64,000 nucleotides of DNA from Streptomyces asoensis. Lineage in GTDB: Bacteria; Actinomycetota; Actinomycetes; Streptomycetales; Streptomycetaceae. Numbering within the stretch: position 1 is the first letter of the stretch; every line of letters begins with the position of its first letter. Positions 46,594-55,126 of the stretch are shown piece by piece. A program made the translations under genes and the position numbers. Location of the stretch: assembly GCF_013085465.1 (NCBI RefSeq), contig NZ_CP049838.1, positions 9,858,001 through 9,922,000 on the forward strand. Direction: 5' to 3'. Below the pieces are notes generated by a model. It saw only the letters and a program-made list of their open reading frames with translations, did no database searches and was not told the origin of the DNA.

Positions 46594-47415
46594 CTACCGA
46601 GCGGTAACATATGTGGTCGGTCCGAGACTACCCATTTCCCGGGCCGTGCTGTAGCCGGGGGGCAGGGTGATCTGCGTCGCTGAACGGCTTGTCCCGCCCG
46701 CCGTCGCGGCCCGGTAACGGGGCTTGTGCGGCTGGGGAGTTGGCGGATCGTGGCCGGGCGGGCGCCGGTATGCGGCGGGGTCCGTGCGCCGGGGTGGCTC
46801 GAGCGGCTGTGGAGCAGATTTGAAGCGCGCGCCGGGCCCCGCCCCCTGTCCGCCTCGCCGGCCCTGTATCCGTGCCCGCATGCCCGCATGCCCGCATGCC
46901 CGCATGCCTGTACGGCTGTACGTGCCTTCGGCCCGGCCGGTGCCTACGCCCGCCCTTCCGGCTCCGCCTGTGTCCTGCCGGTCTGCGCCTGCCCGTGCCT
47001 CCGGCCCCGTGCCTGTGTCTGTGCCTCCGGCCCCGTGCCTCCGGCCCGCCCGGCATGCCGTCCCGGCCCTGCTGGGGTTGGGCCGCGAGACGATCTCGAT
47101 CACGAGAGGGGAACGGCGGGGGTCGATCGCGTCACCGGCGGCTGCTGCTTCCTCCTCGTCGGTCACGATGAGGTCCGGGACCCTGAGGACTCCCAGTGCG
47201 GCGTCCTCCGCGTCGGTCTCCAGCATGAGGACCAGATCCGCCGCCAGCTGAGGCTCCAGCCGGGTGCGCAGCCGGTGCGCGACGGGCTGGTGCTGCTTTT
47301 CCGGCTCATCACCAAGCAGCTGGCCTCGGCTGATTTCGGGCCAGGCCAGGGGGGCGGGCTTGTCGAAGGGCTCACGGAACTCACGCAGGTGGTGGTAGAT
47401 GTCCTGTTCCGTCAT
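46594..47415 (-). pseudogene. Uma2-family endonuclease-like gene, degenerate C-terminus
   Basis: From the ATG at 47415 it reads H-L-R-E-F-R-E-P-F-D-K-P, then, after a damaged segment, L-G-V-L-R-V-P-D-L-I-V and S-P-L-V-I-E-I-V-S-R-P-N-P, the catalytic-core strands of Uma2 (PD-(D/E)XK-like) proteins. The usual M-S-P segment is altered, and after about residue 115 the frame enters low-complexity repeats and has no family features. It includes four copies of an 8-bp unit GCCCGCAT at 46874-46905. Probably decayed. Confidence 0.55.
46874..46905. repeat. Four tandem copies of an 8-bp unit
   Basis: GCCCGCAT is repeated four times without change inside the decayed Uma2 gene. The bases after it (to about 47050) contain further imperfect copies of GCCTCCGGCCCCGTGCCT. 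Confidence 0.8.
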
Positions 47416-48172
47416 GCCTGCCACCGTGCATGACGGAATCATCATCGTGCGTGCTGTGCGGACCTCGTGCCGGACCGTCTGAGCTGTTGAAACGAAGCCG
47501 TCGGCGGGCGCGGGTGGTGCCGCCCGCGACGCGGTCCGCCGGGCCGCAGGAGGTGTGCAGGTCAAGGCCGGAGGCGACGGTGTGGGTGCCGGCGGTGCCC
47601 GCTTGCCGGGGCTGTTGCCGGTCCGGGCCGAGGCGGCCGGGACCGGCGGTGGGAGGCGCGGGCGGGATGGCCGGTGGGGTCCCTGATGTGCTCCGGGCGG
47701 CTGTGGGGCAGGGGTGGTAGTGAACCGTCCGTCCCGTATATTTTCTGTCCTGTTCGTGTGCCGTGGGCGGCCCGGTCGGTGGGGCGGGAAGCTCGTGCGG
47801 GCCGGGCGGGGGCCCGGGCGGCCTGGGAGCGGCTGCGGGTCCGCCGGCCTGGCCCGCGGCTGCGGGAGCGCCGGCCTGGCCCGCGGCTGGGGGGCTGGCG
47901 GCCTGGGCAGGCGCTTTGCTCCGCCGCCGGTCCGCCGGTCCGCCGGTCCAGGGCCTGCCGGCCTGGCGGCCTGGCGGCCTGGCGGTGGCGTGGGGGTGTG
48001 CCGGGTGTGGTGGTGGCGGGGTATCCGGCCCCGTCCGGATCATCCGGTGCGTCCTGCCTCCACGGCCGGGCAGTCCCTGGTGGTGGGTGGTGTTTTTCTG
48101 CTCTCCGGCTGCTGTCCGGTCGGTGATACTGGCTCCCGGCGTGGGCCGGGGACGAAGGAGGGGGTCCGGGGT
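47416..48172. other. 757-base spacer upstream of the first flavin hydroxylase
   Basis: No gene is seen. The region has GC-rich repeats built on GCCGGCCTGGCCCGCGGCTG at 47838-47893 and, near 47719-47743, a sequence that resembles a butyrolactone-receptor binding site. A GAAGGAGGGG ribosome-like site at 48154 lies rather far from the ATG of the next gene. Confidence 0.5.
47719..47743. promoter_or_regulatory. Possible autoregulatory element (ARE) before the hydroxylase gene
   Basis: On the minus strand it reads TATACGGGACGGACGGTTCA. The spaced pattern T-x-T-A-C-G then G-G-A-C-G-G-T-T is shared with the site at 50624-50647. It could bind the butyrolactone-receptor-type protein encoded at 49917. 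It lies about 430 bases before the hydroxylase start, which is far for a promoter site. Confidence 0.4.
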
Positions 48173-49924
48173 ATGGCGGGGGATGTGCGGGCGCAGGTGG
48201 TGGTGGTGGGTGGGGGGCCGGTCGGGCTGCTCCTGGCGTGTGAGCTGGCCGGGTACGGGGTGCGGACGGTGGTGGTCGAGGCGCGGGGGGCGGTGAGCGG
48301 GCAGCCGAAGGCGACCACGCTGCATGCGCGGACCGTGCAGTGTCTTGCCCGGCGCGGTCATCTCGGTGTGCTCGCGGATGCGGGCGCGGATGTGGGCGCG
48401 GAGGCGGGGGAGGGGCCGGGGCCGGGGGAGGCCGCGGGCGTGACTGTAGGTGCGGGTGCGGGTGCGGGTGCGGGTGGGGTGTCGGGGGGGAGTTCTTTTC
48501 ATTTTGCGGGGATCGGGGGGCTGGTGATCGGGGCGCCGGCGGGGGAGCCGCGGGCGGTGGTGAAGTGTGCGCAGGAGGATCTGGAGCGGTCTTTGGAGGA
48601 GCGGGCCAGGGCTGCGGGTGCGGAGGTGCGGCGTGGGTACCGGGTGAGCGGGGTGTGGCAGGGGCCGCAGGGGGTGCGGGTCGAGGCGCAGGGGCCGCAC
48701 GGGCCGGTGTGTTTCGTTGCCGGGTATGCGGTGGGGGCGGACGGTGCGCGCAGTGTGGTGCGTGAGCTGGCGGGTTTCGGCGCGCGGACGTATCCGGCGA
48801 CGGTGTCGGCGATGGCGGGGGATGTCCGGCTGGGGCAGGCGGACGCGCTGCGGCCGGGCTGGCACCGCAGCGGGCGCGGCTGGATCCTGGCCAAGGACGC
48901 GGGCGGCGGTGTGATGCGCCTGCGCACGCTGAACTGCTCGGGCGCGCACCCGGCCCGGCATGCGCCGCTGGATCTGGAGGAGCTGCGCCGGGAGGTGTCC
49001 TTCATCGCGGGGCGTGACATCGCGATGGACGGCCCGCGGTGGCTGAGCCGGTTCAGTGACTTCTCCCGGCTGGTCTCCTCCTACCGCAGGGGGCGGATCC
49101 TGCTGGCGGGGGACGCGGCGCACGTGCATTTCCCCATCGGCGGCCAGGGCTTGAGCACGGGTCTGCTGGACGCGCTGGGCCTGGGCTGGAAGCTGGCGTT
49201 CACGGTGCGCGGCAGGGCGGGCGAGGACCTGCTGGACACCTATGGCGCGGAGCGCCGGCCCGCCGCGCAGCGGGTCATCGACCACACGCGCGCCCAGCTG
49301 GCCCTGATGCGGCCGGATCCCGGACTCGACCCGCTGCGCGCGCTGTTCGGCGAGCTGATGGCCCGCGGCGGCGCGGAGGGCACGGTCCTGGCGTCCATGG
49401 TCAGCGCCCAGGACACGGTGCTGCCCGCGCGCGGCGCCGGCTCCTCGCCCTGGGAGGGGCGTTTCGTGCCCAACGCCGCGCTGAGCACGCCGCAGGGCCG
49501 CACCGATGTGACGGGCCTGCTGGCCGCGGGCCTGCCGCTGCTGCTGCTCTTCGGCGAGCGGGCCGGCCGCTATGCGCGCCAGGCGCGGCCGTGGGCACAG
49601 CTGGTGCGGGTGGTGCGGGCCGCCCCGGTGCCCGCGCTGGACTGCGAGGCGCTGCTGGTGCGCCCCGACGGGTATGCCGGCTGGGCGGCGGGGGGCGGCG
49701 CGCTGGCCCCCGCCCTGCGGGCGTACTGCGGCCCGGGCACCCCGCCCCCCGGGGACACGGCGTCCGGGGACACGGCACCCGGGGACGCGGCGTCCGGGGG
49801 TGCGGCGTCCGGGGGTGCTGCGGACTGCGGGCAGGCCGGGGGTGATCCGGCGGCCGGCGGGCAGGTGGCAGGCGCGGCGGGCGGCGGGCAGGTGGGGGAT
49901 GCGGCGGCGGGCGCGGTCAGCTGA
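48173..49924 (+). CDS. FAD-dependent aromatic monooxygenase (PheA/TfdB-like hydroxylase)
   Basis: 583 residues from the ATG at 48173. FAD motifs: G-G-G-P-V-G at 13-18, G-A-D-G-A-R-S at 188-194 and G-D-A-A-H at 313-317, with the order of class A flavoprotein hydroxylases. A C-terminal thioredoxin-like domain ends with the R-P-D-G-Y-x-x-W motif near 507-514. A Gly/Ala-rich insert (about 70-107) and a repeated Gly/Ala/Pro tail are unusual. It probably hydroxylates an aromatic or polyketide intermediate. Its stop overlaps that of the convergent TetR gene by eight bases. Confidence 0.85.
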   Translation: MAGDVRAQVVVVGGGPVGLLLACELAGYGVRTVVVEARGAVSGQPKATTLHARTVQCLARRGHLGVLADAGADVGAEAGEGPGPGEAAGVTVGAGAGAGAGGVSGGSSFHFAGIGGLVIGAPAGEPRAVVKCAQEDLERSLEERARAAGAEVRRGYRVSGVWQGPQGVRVEAQGPHGPVCFVAGYAVGADGARSVVRELAGFGARTYPATVSAMAGDVRLGQADALRPGWHRSGRGWILAKDAGGGVMRLRTLNCSGAHPARHAPLDLEELRREVSFIAGRDIAMDGPRWLSRFSDFSRLVSSYRRGRILLAGDAAHVHFPIGGQGLSTGLLDALGLGWKLAFTVRGRAGEDLLDTYGAERRPAAQRVIDHTRAQLALMRPDPGLDPLRALFGELMARGGAEGTVLASMVSAQDTVLPARGAGSSPWEGRFVPNAALSTPQGRTDVTGLLAAGLPLLLLFGERAGRYARQARPWAQLVRVVRAAPVPALDCEALLVRPDGYAGWAAGGGALAPALRAYCGPGTPPPGDTASGDTAPGDAASGGAASGGAADCGQAGGDPAAGGQVAGAAGGGQVGDAAAGAVS

Positions 49925-50582
49925 CGGGCGCCGGGTGCTGCGGGGTGCGCAGGCTGTCGAGTTCGGCGTGGACGAAGGCTCCTCTGCCCTCGGTGATGTC
50001 CACCGCGGCGAGTACCGAGGGCACCACGACGCTGGGCAGCACGTGCCGCAGCAGGGCGGTGACCCGGTGCGGCAGGTCCTGGTAGTTGGACATGGCCTGG
50101 GACATGGCCTGCACGCCGGCGAACGCCCCCACCAGGACGTCGGCGGTCTCGGCGGGCACGATGTGCGGCATCAGCTCGCCCTGCGCCTGCGCCTGCTCCA
50201 GCAGGGCGATACCGACATCGCTCCAGCGCAGGAACGGGCCGCTGCGGTCCAGTCCCTGGGTCTGCTGGTCGAGCGCGAGGCGGACACCGGCCCGCACCAG
50301 GGGGTCGGTGCGCAGGCGGTAGGCGTGCAGGACCACCGTGTCCACCAGCTGCTGGACCTTGCAGGCGCGCAGCGGGATGGGCAGGTCGTGGTCCTGCTCG
50401 TGGATCACCCCTTCGGCCAGGTCCTCCTTGGAGGGGAAGTGGAAGTACAGGGCGCCCTTGGTCACCCCGGCGGTGAGGAGGATCTCGCTGATCGTCGCGG
50501 CCTGGTAGCCGCGCTCCTCGAAGACCTTGGCCGCCGCCGTCAGGATCGTCTGCCGGGTGCGGATCGCCCGGTCCTGCTTCAC
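49917..50582 (-). CDS. Butyrolactone-receptor-type TetR regulator (ScbR/ArpA-like)
   Basis: 221 residues from a GTG at 50582, after an AAGGAGG site; a TTG at 50585 is also possible. It begins V-K-Q-D-R-A-I-R-T-R-Q-T-I-L-T-A-A-A-K-V-F, with the HTH A-T-I-S-E-I-L-L-T-A-G-V-T-K-G-A-L-Y-F-H-F at 29-49, the hallmark of gamma-butyrolactone receptors. The ligand domain contains W-S-D-V-G-I-A-L-L near 120, where true receptors have a tryptophan that contacts the ligand. An ARE-like site lies 42 bases before its start and an AfsA homologue is close, so it is either the receptor of this locus or a pseudo-receptor. Confidence 0.85.
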   Translation of the reverse strand: MKQDRAIRTRQTILTAAAKVFEERGYQAATISEILLTAGVTKGALYFHFPSKEDLAEGVIHEQDHDLPIPLRACKVQQLVDTVVLHAYRLRTDPLVRAGVRLALDQQTQGLDRSGPFLRWSDVGIALLEQAQAQGELMPHIVPAETADVLVGAFAGVQAMSQAMSNYQDLPHRVTALLRHVLPSVVVPSVLAAVDITEGRGAFVHAELDSLRTPQHPAPVS

Positions 50583-50623
50583 CAATTCCCGGCCTCCTTC
50601 TCGTCGATGAGCCCGGAGACCCA

Positions 50624-50647
50624 ATAAAAAACCGTCCAGTTCGTACA
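50624..50647. promoter_or_regulatory. Autoregulatory element (ARE) between the receptor and NmrA genes
   Basis: The minus strand reads GTACGAACTGGACGGTTTTT (50627-50646), very close to published ARE sequences, which are imperfect palindromes with a GGACGGTTT half. It lies between the receptor gene and the NmrA-type gene, so the receptor may repress both. Confidence 0.6.
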
Positions 50648-50836
50648 TTACAGGGGGTGTGTTTCGAACAGCACCCCCGGATGTACTGGATTCAATGGAA
50701 CCGCGCAGAGATCGCGGCGGGAGCGGGGAGGACCGGGCGTGCGGGACGACGGGGCACAGGCGCCGCAGGCGCTGCGGGCGGCGGGGGCGCGGCAGGGGCT
50801 GCGGGTGCTGTGGGCGGCGGGGGCGGGGTGGGCGGG

Positions 50837-51766
50837 ATGATCCTGGTGACGGGTGCCACCGGGACGGTGGGAGGGCAGGTGGTGCGCCGGTTTCCCGCCG
50901 GGGTGCGTCTGCGTCTGATGGCCCGGGACCCCGCGAAGGTCACGGGCGCGCCGGCTGCGGCCGAGATCGTCGCCGGCGATTACGGGGACCCGCTCTCGCT
51001 GGCCCGGGCCCTGACGGGGGTGCACGCCGCGTTCCTGGTGACCACCCGCGCCGGCGGCGGCGACGACGCGGCGTTCGCGGCCGCCGCGCGGCGGGCCGGT
51101 GTGCGGCGGCTGGTGAAGCTCTCCGCGGCGGCGGTCCTGGACCCGGGGGCCGACGATTTCATCACCCGCTGGCAGCGTGCGGGCGAGGAACAGCTGCGCG
51201 GCTGCGGCCTGGAGTGGACCCTGCTGCGTCCGCGCGCGTTCATGTCCAACGCCCTGGGCTGGGCGGCCTCCGTGCGCGGCGAGCGCACCGTGCGCGCCCT
51301 CTACCCGGCCTCGCCCAACGCCTGTGTGGATCCCCGTGACGTCGCGGAGGTCGCCGTGCGGGCCCTGACCGAGGAGGGACACGCCGGACGCGCCTACACC
51401 CTGACCGGGCCTCAGACGCTCACCGCGGCCGGGCAGTGCGAGCAGCTCGGCCGTCTCCTCGGGGTCCCCCTGCGGCTGGTGGAACTGAGCCCCGCCCAGG
51501 CCCGCGCCGCCTGGGCCGCACGCTATCCGGAGCCGGTCGCCGACGCGCTCCTGCACAGCGCCGAACGGCAGCGGGCGGGCGCCAAGGCCCAGGTGGAGGA
51601 CACCGTCCGCGCGGTGACGGGCCGTCCGCCCCGCACCTTCGCACAGTGGGCCGAAGATCATCTGGAGGCCTTCGCCCCGGCCGGGCAGCAGCCCGCGGCG
51701 CCCGCCGCGCCCGCCGGGGACCGCCTCGCACGCCCGGTACGCCCCGGCAGCCCCGGCACGGCGTGA
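50837..51766 (+). CDS. NmrA-like NAD(P)-binding reductase/epimerase
   Basis: 309 residues from the ATG at 50837. The Rossmann motif V-T-G-A-T-G-T-V-G is at 4-12, R-L-M-A-R-D-P at 26-32 suggests NADPH binding, and L-V-K-L-S-A-A-A near 93 and L-L-R-P-R-A-F-M-S-N near 130 are typical of NmrA/atypical SDR proteins. Members act as reductases or as redox sensors. Similar genes occur next to butyrolactone receptors and may reduce the hormone precursor. A longer frame begins upstream at 50657 but that section is Gly/Ala-rich and unlikely. Ends with Ala/Pro-rich sequence that runs into a tandem repeat array. Confidence 0.8.
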   Translation: MILVTGATGTVGGQVVRRFPAGVRLRLMARDPAKVTGAPAAAEIVAGDYGDPLSLARALTGVHAAFLVTTRAGGGDDAAFAAAARRAGVRRLVKLSAAAVLDPGADDFITRWQRAGEEQLRGCGLEWTLLRPRAFMSNALGWAASVRGERTVRALYPASPNACVDPRDVAEVAVRALTEEGHAGRAYTLTGPQTLTAAGQCEQLGRLLGVPLRLVELSPAQARAAWAARYPEPVADALLHSAERQRAGAKAQVEDTVRAVTGRPPRTFAQWAEDHLEAFAPAGQQPAAPAAPAGDRLARPVRPGSPGTA

Positions 51767-51819
51767 CACGGCACCGGCCCCGCAGGACACGCCCGGCACA
51801 CCGGATCCCCTCTCCCGGG

Positions 51820-52320
51820 GCAGCGTCTGCCGGGGCACGGCCCGCCGGGGCACGGCCCGCCGGGGCACGGCCTGTTGGAGCACCCTCTGCGGGGGCACCG
51901 TCCGCCGGAACACCGTCCCGCGGAACACCGCCCGCCGTGACGCCGTCCGCCGCAGCAGCACCCCGCGGGGTGCTGCCCGCCGGAGCACGGCCTGCCGGAG
52001 CACGGCCTGTTGGAGCACCCTCTGCGGGGGCACCGTCCGCCGGAACACCGTCCCGCGGAACACCGCCCGCCGTGACGCCGTCCGCCGCAGCAGCACCCCG
52101 CGGGGTGCTGCCCGCCGGAGCGGCCCGCCGGGGCACGGTCCCCCGGGGCACGGCCTGTTGGAGCGCCGTCTGCCGGGGGGGGTGCTCCCCGGAACACCGC
52201 CCTGCGGAACACCGTCTGCCGGAACACTGTCTGCCGGAGCGCCGCCCTGCGGAGCGCCGCCCTGCGGAACACCGTCTGCCGGAGCGCCGTCCGGCCGGGC
52301 GCCGTCCGGCGGGGTGCGGT
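51820..52320. repeat. 15-bp tandem repeat array with a 122-bp internal duplication
   Basis: About 33 imperfect copies of a 15-bp unit, GCCYGCCGGRGCACS-like, fill the spacer between the NmrA and afsA-type genes. Within it, 51865-51986 is repeated exactly at 52000-52121 (122 bp identical, offset 135, which is nine units). Because the unit is 15 bases, both strands have five-residue periodic frames. The minus strand reads A-V-F-R-G-T-V-F-R-R and A-A-L-R-R-A-A-L-R-Q, which is the spacing of pentapeptide-repeat proteins but with arginines in place of D/N. Confidence 0.8.
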
Positions 52321-52360
52321 GTGCCGGGGTGGTGCTGTGCGGGGCGCGGGCCGCGGGGGG

Positions 52361-53362
52361 TCATTCGGCGGGCGGCGCCATGGTCACGGTGGACCGGAAC
52401 ACCGGGGTGCCGTCCTGCTGGGCGGTCACCAGGACGCTCTCCTCGTGTTCGGGGCGCGGCGGCGCGGTGCGGTGGGCCTCGACGGTGCAGGGCGTGTCCA
52501 GCTCGACGTAGCGCAGGAACTCGCTGGTGATGCCGAGCGGCAGGCAGGCGCGGCCCAGTGTCGCGGCCGTGGCCTGGCGGGCGGCTTCGAGCAGCACCAT
52601 GCCGGGCACGTGGTCGACGGGGTGGTCGAAAAGCACGGGATGGCGGGTGTCCACCCGCAGCTGCCAGCTCCCGGGCCGGCCGGCGGGGGACAGGACGACG
52701 TCCACCGGTGACATCCGGCCGACGCTCTGCGGGGGTTCCGGCGCGGTCAGGGCCAGCACCCGGGGCCGCCCGCCCGCCGCGAGCCGGGCGGCGCGCAGCC
52801 GCCGGTAGACGGCCGGCGCGACACAGGTGAACGAGCCGCCCCCGGTCGCGGCGAGGTGGCCCTCACGGTAGATCTCCACCGTGATGCGGCAGCCGGTCAG
52901 GGCGCCGCCGCGGCGCCGTTTCACCTGCGAGCACGTCACGTCGACGTCCAGCGAGGCCGGCGCCAGGCCGACCCGCACGTGCGGGGGCCGCACCTGCACG
53001 TCCAGGTCCTCCACCAGGAGGTGATGGCCCAGCGGCACACCGAACTCGGCGTGCGCGAGCAGGATTCCGGTCTGCCGGATCGTCTCGGCGGCGATCAGCG
53101 GATCGTGGCAGCCGTCCACGGCGGCGAAGAAGCTGTGCCCGCGGGGCCACTGGGCGGCGACGGTGAAGCGGGACTCGTCCACCCGCGCCCAGTCGGTGAG
53201 CAGGACCTCGGCGACGCTGGCGCGGTGGACGAACTCCTTGGGCACGGTGGTGGTCAGGGACGGCGGGAGGGTGTCACCGGCCCCCATGGGCACGGCCGCG
53301 CCGGCCTGTGTGTGTGCTGCGCCGGATATCGCGCGGTGTATGCGGAACGCGCTCGCAGACAT
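52361..53362 (-). CDS. AfsA-family gamma-butyrolactone synthase
   Basis: 333 residues from the ATG at 53362. Two AfsA hot-dog domains are visible. The first has the signature P-K-E-F-V-H-R-A-S-V-A-E-V-L-L-T-D-W at 41-58 and D-P-L-I-A-A-E-T-I-R-Q near 90. The second has D-H-V-P-G-M-V-L-L-E-A-A-R-Q near 250. AfsA/ScbA couple a beta-ketoacyl group to dihydroxyacetone phosphate, the first step of butyrolactone hormone synthesis. An ARE-like site lies about 60 bases upstream, and the receptor gene is 1.8 kb away. The gene name could be scbA- or afsA-like; orthology was not tested. Confidence 0.88.
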   Translation of the reverse strand: MSASAFRIHRAISGAAHTQAGAAVPMGAGDTLPPSLTTTVPKEFVHRASVAEVLLTDWARVDESRFTVAAQWPRGHSFFAAVDGCHDPLIAAETIRQTGILLAHAEFGVPLGHHLLVEDLDVQVRPPHVRVGLAPASLDVDVTCSQVKRRRGGALTGCRITVEIYREGHLAATGGGSFTCVAPAVYRRLRAARLAAGGRPRVLALTAPEPPQSVGRMSPVDVVLSPAGRPGSWQLRVDTRHPVLFDHPVDHVPGMVLLEAARQATAATLGRACLPLGITSEFLRYVELDTPCTVEAHRTAPPRPEHEESVLVTAQQDGTPVFRSTVTMAPPAE

Positions 53363-53423
53363 AGCTCCCCCTGAGCCGCCTCGGCCTTGAATTCCGAGGG
53401 GCAGCCCCCTCGGAAAAACGAAG

Positions 53424-53446
53424 ATACATACCAGCCGGTTTACTTT
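53424..53446. promoter_or_regulatory. Autoregulatory element (ARE) before the afsA-type gene
   Basis: ATACATACCAGCCGGTTTAC (53424-53443) is a near-standard ARE: ATACATACC and CCGGTTTxxTT halves arranged as an imperfect palindrome. It lies 62 bases upstream of the afsA homologue's start, as in known butyrolactone loci. Confidence 0.65.
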
Positions 53447-53883
53447 CCACCGGGAAGGCGCGGCTCCGCCCGCACGATAAATGGAGTGATGTATTCCCGG
53501 ATTTTCAAGTGATCATCTGCCAGGCCGTGAGGGTCCGGGAGCTGCGGGTCTCGGCGGCCGTGTTCTCCATGGCCCGAGGCCCGCCCGTGGCCGGCCGCCG
53601 GATGAGGGGTCCCGCCGGGTGCCGCAATCTCGAGCGATCCCGGAGCCGTTCTTGAGCGGGGCGGTGCGCCCGCCCCCGGGGGCGGGAGAAAGGAAAGGGA
53701 AGATCGCGTCAAACACCGGCCGGGCCCGGACTCCTCGTCCCCGGGCGGGCACTTCGGGCGCGGGCCCGGGGATGAGGCATTTCGCCCCGGGCGGTCACCA
53801 CGGGGGCCGTGATCCGTCAGGGAGGTGAGGACGCATGAGGACACACCGAAGAGCGGATCACGCTCCGTGCCGAGGAGGAACCC
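53447..53883. other. Spacer with an 18-bp perfect palindrome
   Basis: No gene is seen in these 437 bases. CCCGCCCCCGGGGGCGGG (53669-53686) is a perfect palindrome that could stop transcription. An AGGAGG ribosome site at 53873 serves the next gene. Confidence 0.5.
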
Positions 53884-54349
53884 GTGGGATCACGCATGCC
53901 CGACCCCGTTACCCTCGTCCCCGAACTGGCAGAGGTGGCGGGCGCGTTGTGCCGGGCCGGTGCGAACGGTTCGGTGCCGCAGGCCACGATCGGCCTGATC
54001 CGCCTGCGCACCGGCCGGCTCCTGGGCAGCACCTACGCGGCGCTGCGCGACGCGGCCGCCCTGCGCGGGGGAGTTGCCGGAGCGGATCGCGGCCGTGGCC
54101 ACCTGGTGGGACGCGCCGTACTTCACCGATGCCGAGCGGGTTGCACTGGAGCTGGCGGAGGCGGTGCTCCAGCCGAGCACCTGGGGCGAGCGGGTCTCCG
54201 ACGAGCTGTACACGGAAGTCGCCCGGCACTACGGCGACAAGGCGATCGCCACGCTGGCCCTCGTCATCGGACAGGCCGGTTTCTGGGGGGCGTTCGCCCT
54301 CATCGGCAAGCCGGTACCCGGCGCGGGAGCGGCCGGTCAGTGGCCCTGA
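53884..54349 (+). pseudogene. Carboxymuconolactone-decarboxylase-like gene with a frameshift
   Basis: GTG at 53884 has an AGGAGG site. The first frame reads P-E-L-A-E-V-A-G-A-L, I-R-L-R-T-G-R-L-L-G-S-T-Y-A-A-L-R-D. At a run of five G (54067-54071) one extra base shifts the frame. The next frame then reads G-E-L-P-E-R-I-A-A-V-A-T-W-W-D-A-P-Y-F-T and E-R-V-A-L-E-L-A-E-A-V, as in AhpD-like CMD proteins. The place where the family has C-x-x-C carries no cysteines. Either a sequencing slip in the G run or a true lesion; with the missing cysteines it may be a non-enzymatic member. Confidence 0.6.
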
Positions 54350-55086
54350 CCCCCGCCCGGGCCCCGAACCCCTGCCCGGGCCCCGAACCGCTGCCCCCGG
54401 CCCCCCGCCGCCCCCGGCCCGCCGCCCCCGGGCCGGAGCTCCCCGCGCCCGTCGCACCCGCCGCCTGCCGCCCGCGCCCCGGGTGGGGCCCGCAGGCCGT
54501 TCCCGGCACGTGGGGGCCCGGCACGTGGGGGCCCGGTTCGTGCGGGGCCGGGGGCGGGGCGGGGTCCGGCCCGGGGGCGGGCGGGTGGCGGCGTGCAGGT
54601 GGTGAGTGCACGCCGGGCGGGCGGGGGCCGGGTGCTGTTCCTCCGGGACGGGCAGGGGAGTTCGCCCGTCGCGTGATGCGGCGGGCGACGGCCCGGTCCG
54701 TCTTTGCCCGGTGCGCCCGCTCCTGGCCCCCGGTGGGAGAACCGCGCCCGGCAGGCAGGCAGGCACGTACCGGCCGTGCGGGGCGCGTATCCGGCCGCGG
54801 CCTGCCACGAAACGCTGGTGCTGCGGTGATCGGGCGGCGCGCCCGGGGGCGCCCGGTGTCGGCGGCGGACGGCACCGCCCCTTGCCTGCCGGAGCGATGT
54901 GCAGGGGCATCGGAGCGTTTCGGGCCGGGCCGGGCGCCCCCGGGTGTGCGGGGGCCCCGGCCCCGCCTGTGCGGACCCCGCGCACGCTGCGGGCCGCCGG
55001 GCCGCGGAGCGGGCGCGTGCCGCCAGAACGCCCGCTGCCGTTCGGGGCGTTCGGGGCGTTCGGGGCGTTCGGGCTGTCGGGCTGAG
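54350..55086. other. GC-rich spacer with short repeats
   Basis: No gene is recognised. It contains two copies of GGCACGTGGGGGCCC at about 54507-54535 and four copies of GTTCGGGGC near 55044-55075. The hairpin at its right end separates it from the hydroxylase gene. Confidence 0.5.
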
Positions 55087-55116
55087 CGGTTGAGTCCTGG
55101 CGGCAGGACTCAACCG
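55087..55116. terminator. Perfect 13-bp hairpin after the PgaE-like gene
   Basis: CGGTTGAGTCCTG (55087-55099) and CAGGACTCAACCG (55104-55116) with a GCGG loop. It lies 11 bases beyond the stop of the leftward hydroxylase gene, so it is a good terminator for it. Confidence 0.75.
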
Positions 55117-55126
55117 TGCTGGGTGC

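Noticed and set aside
46860..47060. CRISPR-like array
   Set aside because: The repeats are contiguous 8-bp units without spacers, and no cas gene is near.
46726..47433. Plus-strand frame opposite the Uma2 relic
   Set aside because: It is composed of low-complexity repeats; the minus strand has the family motifs.
50648..52096. A 482-codon minus-strand frame with pentapeptide-like repeats as a real gene
   Set aside because: It is antisense to the NmrA-like gene for most of its length and its repeat part comes from the 15-bp array; no ribosome site was found. Kept only as an observation on the array.
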